DNA from: Burkholderiales bacterium | Lineage (GTDB): Bacteria > Pseudomonadota > Gammaproteobacteria > Burkholderiales > Burkholderiaceae | Reading direction: 5' to 3' | DNA: 9,144 nucleotides | NCBI GenBank assembly: GCA_903643055.1 | Contig: CAHJWV010000040.1 | Span: forward strand, 1 to 9,144 | Shown here: positions 4,979 through 9,144 of the stretch, piece after piece | How the letters are laid out: every line of letters starts with the position of its first letter | Numbering within the stretch: position 1 is the stretch's first letter | Translations under genes and position numbers: made by a program | Notes under the pieces: model-generated | The model's database searches: none | Told to the model about the DNA's origin: nothing | The model's input: only the letters and a program-made list of their open reading frames with translations

Positions 4979-7099
4979 TCAAGATGCTCGCGCCGTCAGC
5001 CATTGCGTGGGTGGCAAAGGCTTGGCCACGATGCGGATCTCTCCGATCGCGCCAAAGAATCCGCTCCCCGGCGGGCCGCCGTCCCAAAAACCTGCACCCA
5101 CCGCCCACGGCAGGTTCAAGGTCGCCAGGCCTGCGGTGTCGACCGCGTTGCGCAGCACCGGCGCGCCTTCGACGTACATCGTGGTCTCACGCGCTGCCGG
5201 GTCGTTGACGATCGCGATGTGCATCCAGGTGTCGACCAGGATCTCGCCTGACCAGTTGGTTCGCGACGACCGCTCCTCTGGTGAGTGAGTCTGCTCAGGA
5301 ATCACTTCCCACTGAACCTCGCGCAAGTTAGAGATGGCGAATTGCAAAGGTGGCGATTGTGGTAAGCCGCCCGCAAAGCCTGGCAGGTTCCCGCGGCGCC
5401 CGGCGCGCGTCATGATGTTCATCCACGCATTGTTCGCCGCGGTCCATTCGCGATCGAGCTTGACGAAGGCTTCTACCGTGTAGCCAGCAGGGAAGGTTTC
5501 GCCATTGATCGGAGCCGAAGTCTCGGTCAGGAAGTAGCTGAGTCGGCCATTGCGCGTGCGCAGAAAGCTCACGCTGCCTGGCGTCGCAGACAACCGGTGG
5601 CGGTCACTCGACCACACCAGATCGTCCAGTTGCGCTGTGTTGCCCGAAGGCTCGGCCAGGCCGGCTCGGCGGATCGCATTGCCTTGGCCCGATGCGTCGG
5701 CAATCACCGCGCCCTCGGCGACCGGGCCACTGGCCGTGCTGCCACCCACGAAGCGCCAATGGGCCACTGTCTGCTCGACATGCGGATAGTCTTCCGGCCC
5801 CTTGGCCGGCTGCAACGGCGGCGTGACCTGGCCCTGAAAGCCATCCATGATCAACACGGTCGCCGCATCGGTCAGCGAGGTGTTGCTGGGCGTGGCCGCA
5901 CGGAAGTTCGGGTTGAAGCCGGCAAAGCGCTTTGCGAAATCCATCGGGATCACGAACTGGTTGTTCGCGTCCGTCAACATCGCGTGATCGAACTCGTTCA
6001 GCGTGGAGGCCGGCTTCTGGCGCACCCAAGGAGAGAACGACAGCCCCTTGATCTGCTGGTTCGTCAGGTCGATCTCGTAGAAGCGAAGCAGGCCATTGCC
6101 GCCTTGATAGGCCATCTGATAGTCAACAACCATTTCTTCGACCGCATGGCCGAAGTCATTGGCCTTCGTCAGGTGGGCCGCGCCATGATGGTGGCCGTTG
6201 ATCGTCATGAAGATCTGGTCGTGGCTGCGGATCAGCCGCTCCCAGAGCATCAGGCCATAGTCCACTTCCAACGGGCTGACACCGTCGTTGGCGATGGCGA
6301 TCAACTGGTGGTTCACCAAAATCGCCGGCACGCTCGGGTGCGCCGCCAACACTTCTTTCGCCCAGGCAATGCCCGCATCCGACACACGCCATGACAGCGA
6401 CAGCACCAAGAACTGCTGCCCTTCGGCACTGAACAGGTGGTACTCGTGAAAACCGCTGGCATCGCGGCCACCGAAGGTAGGCTGGCGGCGGGCGCGAGCC
6501 ACATCAAACCATTTCAGATACGGCTCGCTGACCAGATCGCGCGTGGCGTCGGTGCCGCCCACCGGATCACTTTCATAGCCGACGTCCTGCAGCACATCAT
6601 GGTTACCGGCCAGAACGGAATACGGCACGCCATGGTCTTCCAGCACCTTCATCGCCGCATCAGCCACGGCCCATTGCTGCGGCTTGCCGACCTGATCGAC
6701 CACATCACCGACGTGAATCACAAACGGAATCTTCAAGGCTTGCGCATGCGCTGCGATCCATTCGGTTTGCGCACGGTACGGCTCGCTGCCATAGCGCTTC
6801 GCAAACTGGTTGCCGGTCTCTTCGGTGGCGTAGCGTGAATAAAACTGGGTGTCGGGCAGCACCACGAGACCGAAGCTCGACACCTTTTGCGGCACGGGCA
6901 CCGCAGGTGCCGGCTCGCCATCGCCATCATCTCCGCCGCCACAGCCGCTCGTCAGCGCACCGGCCGCCCACATCGGCATCAACAGCGAGCCCATGCGCAG
7001 CAGCGATCGCCGCTGCAAATCGGGCGCTTGCCCTGCCTCGCCAGAGTCTTTCGTGACGGGATCAAGTGCGGGCCCGGTCTGCGTGCGTTTCGATGACAA
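4979..7099 (-). CDS. Tat-exported metallophosphoesterase with LamG-like C-terminal domain
   Basis: This is a predicted 706-residue exported hydrolase. Its Tat-type signal has Arg30-Arg31 in QRRSLLRMGS, then a hydrophobic stretch to SGC at 51-53; Cys53 could be lipidated, but Thr at -3 makes the lipobox imperfect. A DDGDGEPAPAVPVP linker follows. The calcineurin-like phosphoesterase domain shows PDTQ (Asp83; Gln replaces the usual His), GDVVD (131-135), GNHD (165-168), a VNHQ motif and GHHHGAAH, the metal-ligand set. From about residue 440 to the end is a concanavalin/LamG-type beta-sandwich (ADASGQGN, then FVKLDREW, WMHIAIV, MYVEGAPV, GAIGEIRI), probably binding carbohydrate or another extracellular ligand. 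Start: TTG 7099 has AGGAG at 7110-7106, six bases ahead. The longer GTG 7201 frame has no site and would run through repeat-like upstream DNA. It may degrade extracytoplasmic phosphoesters; the substrate is unknown. Confidence 0.88.
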   Translation of the reverse strand: MSSKRTQTGPALDPVTKDSGEAGQAPDLQRRSLLRMGSLLMPMWAAGALTSGCGGGDDGDGEPAPAVPVPQKVSSFGLVVLPDTQFYSRYATEETGNQFAKRYGSEPYRAQTEWIAAHAQALKIPFVIHVGDVVDQVGKPQQWAVADAAMKVLEDHGVPYSVLAGNHDVLQDVGYESDPVGGTDATRDLVSEPYLKWFDVARARRQPTFGGRDASGFHEYHLFSAEGQQFLVLSLSWRVSDAGIAWAKEVLAAHPSVPAILVNHQLIAIANDGVSPLEVDYGLMLWERLIRSHDQIFMTINGHHHGAAHLTKANDFGHAVEEMVVDYQMAYQGGNGLLRFYEIDLTNQQIKGLSFSPWVRQKPASTLNEFDHAMLTDANNQFVIPMDFAKRFAGFNPNFRAATPSNTSLTDAATVLIMDGFQGQVTPPLQPAKGPEDYPHVEQTVAHWRFVGGSTASGPVAEGAVIADASGQGNAIRRAGLAEPSGNTAQLDDLVWSSDRHRLSATPGSVSFLRTRNGRLSYFLTETSAPINGETFPAGYTVEAFVKLDREWTAANNAWMNIMTRAGRRGNLPGFAGGLPQSPPLQFAISNLREVQWEVIPEQTHSPEERSSRTNWSGEILVDTWMHIAIVNDPAARETTMYVEGAPVLRNAVDTAGLATLNLPWAVGAGFWDGGPPGSGFFGAIGEIRIVAKPLPPTQWLTARAS

Positions 7100-7120
7100 A
7101 GGCGTCTCCTGAAGAGCGGT

Positions 7121-7135
7121 CGCAACGGCGTTGCG
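7121..7135. repeat. Inverted repeat CGCAAC-GGC-GTTGCG in the leader
   Basis: A perfect 6-bp stem with a 3-nt loop lies 10 bp upstream of the AGGAG of the metallophosphoesterase gene. In the mRNA it could form a small hairpin near the ribosome binding site; it could equally be an operator half-site pair or chance. Confidence 0.4.
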
Positions 7136-7172
7136 ATCAAGATTCAGGTTAGCGAAGGGTGAAGAAACGACC

Positions 7173-7201
7173 GTGAAGAATCCGTGACGCTGGCGTGACA
7201 C
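7173..7201 (-). promoter_or_regulatory. Pho-box-like direct repeats upstream of the metallophosphoesterase gene
   Basis: Read on the - strand, GTGTCAC (7201-7195), GCGTCAC (7190-7184) and TCTTCAC (7179-7173) are spaced exactly 11 bp apart, 7-bp units with 4-bp gaps. This is the geometry of PhoB boxes, whose consensus unit is CTGTCAT or CTGTCAC. The first unit matches at TGTCA, the second at GTCA, the third only at TCA. Another TCTTCAC sits at 7165-7159, out of phase. A weak -10 candidate is TAACCT at 7151-7146. The downstream gene is a predicted exported phosphoesterase, a plausible Pho regulon member. Confidence 0.4.
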
Positions 7202-7220
7202 CGGCCATCGCTGGCAAGCA

Positions 7221-7232
7221 GCCCTGTCGGGC
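7221..7232 (-). terminator. Short hairpin GCCC-TGTC-GGGC after tdk
   Basis: This 4-bp GC stem, extendable by two further pairs past an A-A mismatch, lies 14 nt beyond the tdk stop. It has no T-tract, so a terminator role is weak. It sits in the 147-bp gap between tdk and the metallophosphoesterase gene. Confidence 0.2.
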
Positions 7233-7246
7233 AGCGAGGGAATCGC

Positions 7247-7843
7247 TCAGGCGAATAGGCCCGGTGCGGCATCCGGCCCCAGCTCATCATCCTTGTAAAA
7301 GCACGACGGGCAGATCGCGCGGTAGCGTTCGTTGCCGCCGATGAACACCTGCTCGCCTTCCCTCACCCGCTGGCCGCGCGCATCGATGCGCAGGTTGAGC
7401 GTCGCCTTGCGGCCGCAGGCGCAGACCGACTTCATCTCTTCGATGTCATCGGCCAGCGTCAGCAAGGCCGCAGCGCCTGCGAAAGCTTCGGCGCGAAAGT
7501 CGCTGCGCAGCCCATAGCAGATGACCGGGATGCCATCGACATGCGCCAGCCGATGCAGCTGCCGCACTTGCTCGGGCGTCAGGAACTGCGCCTCGTCGAT
7601 CAACAGGCAGGCGATGTCGCCATCGAGATGGCTTCGAACGAATTCGGTATCGGCGCCAAAGGTCTCGGCCTCGCGGGCAATGCCCAAACGAGAGGCGATC
7701 ACGCCCTTACCCGCGCGCGTATCGAGCGCGGCAGTGAAGAGCCGCACCTTCATGCCGCGCTCTTCATAGTTGTGCGCCACCTGCAGCAGCGCAGTGGACT
7801 TGCCGGCGTTCATCGCCGCGTATCGGAAGTGCAGTTTGGCCAT
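7247..7843 (-). CDS. tdk: Thymidine kinase
   Basis: This type II thymidine kinase phosphorylates thymidine to dTMP with ATP in the pyrimidine salvage pathway, in the cytoplasm as a tetramer. The 198-residue length is normal. Visible motifs are the P-loop AAMNAGKST (9-17, with Ala at the first position where E. coli has Ser); LIDEAQFL (81-88) with Mg2+-binding Asp83 and catalytic Glu84; YGLRSDFRAEAF (110-121); and the zinc site made of Cys141 and Cys143 (CACGRKA) with Cys178 and Cys181 (CPSC). GGNERYRAI is the substrate-binding lasso end. ATG 7843 gives the standard MAKLHFRY opening; the frame is open upstream to 8065, but that extension is not part of the family. No strong ribosome binding site precedes it. 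It lies 237 bp downstream of pqqE and may have its own promoter. Confidence 0.96.
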   Translation of the reverse strand: MAKLHFRYAAMNAGKSTALLQVAHNYEERGMKVRLFTAALDTRAGKGVIASRLGIAREAETFGADTEFVRSHLDGDIACLLIDEAQFLTPEQVRQLHRLAHVDGIPVICYGLRSDFRAEAFAGAAALLTLADDIEEMKSVCACGRKATLNLRIDARGQRVREGEQVFIGGNERYRAICPSCFYKDDELGPDAAPGLFA

Positions 7844-7904
7844 GGCTCGGAGGCGGTTTTTGATTTGAAGGAAGGAGCAATGCCCGTCGCCCCAAGGTCG
7901 ACCT

Positions 7905-7933
7905 GAAATATCGCGGGGTGCTGAACCGATCAA
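7905..7933 (-). promoter_or_regulatory. Possible promoter of tdk
   Basis: On the - strand TTGATC (7933-7928) and TATTTC (7910-7905) are separated by exactly 17 bp and lie about 60 bp ahead of tdk. Matches to the sigma-70 consensus are 4 of 6 and 3 of 6, so this is tentative. Confidence 0.3.
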
Positions 7934-8080
7934 GGACGCGTTGTGCGCAGCTGCGATGGCGCACCGCTCAGCGCGGCGGTCTCTCGGACGGCAGCTCAGC
8001 ATTGACGCAGATCGGATCAGAGCCGAACGTTTGCCTGGAAGCATCCACCAACGTCTCGCCGGCATCAGCCCATGCTGCGC

Positions 8081-9144
8081 CTATTTCCCGTTGGGTGTCA
8101 GTTCGGGGCGCGTCAATTCGATCGACATCGCATCGCTGCGGAACACGAGCCCTGCTGCCTTGGCGGCGCCAGGAACGAAGCGCAGCGGCGCGCTGGCACC
8201 CGGCGGCAAGCCGGGGGTGGTGGCAGCGTCTGCCAGCACCCGAGCTTGTGCGGCGTCCAGCATTGCATCGATGCGCTCACGGTGCTCGCTCTTCGGGCAC
8301 ACCGGGTCTGTGGCCGCAGCATCGCCGGTCACGAGAAACGCCTGGCAGCGGCAGCCACCGAAGTCTTTGCCGCGTTCGTCGCAGTTGCTGCAGGTCTCGT
8401 TCATCCAGCCGTCGCCGCGATAGCGGTTGAAGGCATCGCTGTGATACCAGGCTTCGGCGACCGATGTCTCGGCCAGTTTCGGAAATGTCAGCCCCGGCAA
8501 CATGCGCGCGCTGTGGCAAGGCAGCGCCGTGCCGTCCGGAGCCACGACCAGGAACACCGCACCCCAGCCCGCCATGCAGGGCTTGGGCTTCGCATCGGCG
8601 TAATCGGGCGACACCCACAGCACCTTCATCTTGCTTTGGCTGCGCGCACGGTGCGCCACGACCACCGCTTCGGCGGTGCGCAGCTCATCGACGCTGGGCA
8701 TCAGCGCCGCGCGGTTGTGCCAGGCCCAACCGTAGTACTGCGTGTTCGCGAGTTCCAGAAAGTCAGCCGACATGCTTTCGGCCATCTCGATGATGCGCCC
8801 CACATGCGGCAGGTTATAGCGGTGCATCACGCAGTTCAGCACCATCGGATAACCAGCATCTTTAATGATCGCCGCCACCCGCGACTTCAGTTCGAAAGTG
8901 CGCGTCGAGCTGATGAAGTCATTGAGCTCACGTGTCGAATCCTGGAACGACAGCTGAATGTGATCGAGCCCGGCCGACTTCAAGCGCTGCGCGCGTGCAG
9001 CGGTCAAGCCCACGCCAGAGGTGATGAGGTTGGTGTAAAAACCCAGGCCGCGCGCGTGGGCCACCAGCTCTTCCAGGTCATCACGCAGCAAAGGCTCGCC
9101 GCCGGAAAAACCCAGCTGCACCGCACCCAGGGCACGCGCTTCGT
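8081..9144 (-). CDS. pqqE: PQQ biosynthesis radical SAM peptide cyclase PqqE, 3' part
   Basis: PqqE makes the first carbon-carbon bond in PQQ synthesis, joining Glu and Tyr side chains of the PqqA peptide held by PqqD. The frame runs off the window end, so the N-terminal CxxxCxxC motif for the SAM iron-sulfur cluster is outside; about 50 residues are missing. The visible 353 residues start at EARALGAVQLGFSGGEP, whose SGGEP binds SAM, followed by the radical SAM barrel (IQLSFQDSTRELND is a PqqE hallmark). The C-terminal SPASM region has the auxiliary-cluster cysteines in KPCMAGWG, LPCHSARMLPG, CSNC, GGCRCQAF and DPVCPKSEH. After CPKSEH there are about 65 residues, Ala/Pro-rich and somewhat longer than usual. 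No other pqq gene is visible; they would lie beyond 9144. Stop is TAG at 8081-8083. Confidence 0.96.
   Translation of the reverse strand, partial: EARALGAVQLGFSGGEPLLRDDLEELVAHARGLGFYTNLITSGVGLTAARAQRLKSAGLDHIQLSFQDSTRELNDFISSTRTFELKSRVAAIIKDAGYPMVLNCVMHRYNLPHVGRIIEMAESMSADFLELANTQYYGWAWHNRAALMPSVDELRTAEAVVVAHRARSQSKMKVLWVSPDYADAKPKPCMAGWGAVFLVVAPDGTALPCHSARMLPGLTFPKLAETSVAEAWYHSDAFNRYRGDGWMNETCSNCDERGKDFGGCRCQAFLVTGDAAATDPVCPKSEHRERIDAMLDAAQARVLADAATTPGLPPGASAPLRFVPGAAKAAGLVFRSDAMSIELTRPELTPNGK

Noticed and set aside
5597..6394. A 265-codon + strand open frame opposite the metallophosphoesterase gene.
   Set aside because: It is a shadow of a clearly recognised protein with intact motifs on the other strand; high GC content produces long antisense frames. 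Its translation shows no protein-like pattern.
7844..8065. N-terminal extension of tdk to 8065, adding about 74 residues.
   Set aside because: The family begins exactly at the MAKLHFRY opening at 7843. The extension is Arg/Ser/Ala-rich without homology-like pattern and contains the likely promoter region.

Overview
The window is GC-rich, densely coded chromosomal DNA that most resembles a beta-proteobacterium of the order Burkholderiales. This is inferred from the style of the SuhB, PqqE and thymidine kinase proteins, from a lysine/alanine-rich protein with a C-terminal ribbon-helix-helix-like domain of a kind I associate with that order, and from a REP-like repeat end. I see no phage, plasmid, transposase, CRISPR, tRNA or rRNA sequence.

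Layout. Positions 1-750 (+) hold the 3' part of an inositol monophosphatase family gene (suhB-like). After a gap containing GC-rich hairpins and then a perfect 14-bp AT-rich inverted repeat comes a gene (+, about 996-1460) for a histone-H1-like basic tail joined to a ribbon-helix-helix-like domain. A 440-bp intergenic stretch with palindromes and a REP-like repeat end leads to a small gene (+, 1901-2119) of unknown function. Converging on it is a 503-residue CYTH-CHAD protein (-, 2142-3653). Divergent from that gene is an apparently coupled pair on the + strand: a 55-residue membrane protein (3944-4111) and a 228-residue protein of unknown function (4108-4794) whose linker is encoded by a hexanucleotide tandem repeat. 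The rest lies on the - strand: a Tat-exported metallophosphoesterase with a LamG-like C-terminal domain (4979-7099), thymidine kinase tdk (7247-7843) and the 3' part of pqqE (8081-9144).

How the genes relate. Most are separate housekeeping or accessory units, not one pathway. A loose phosphate theme is visible: an inositol monophosphatase-type enzyme, a CYTH-CHAD protein (triphosphate/polyphosphate-related families) and an exported metallophosphoesterase. Upstream of the last lie three direct repeats with the 11-bp spacing of a Pho box. pqqE shows that the organism probably makes the cofactor PQQ, although pqqA-D lie outside the window.

I do not see a convincing new defence, mobile or biosynthetic system. 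The best leads are the palindrome in front of the ribbon-helix-helix gene, the Pho-box-like repeats, and the coupled small-membrane-protein pair with its in-frame hexamer repeat.
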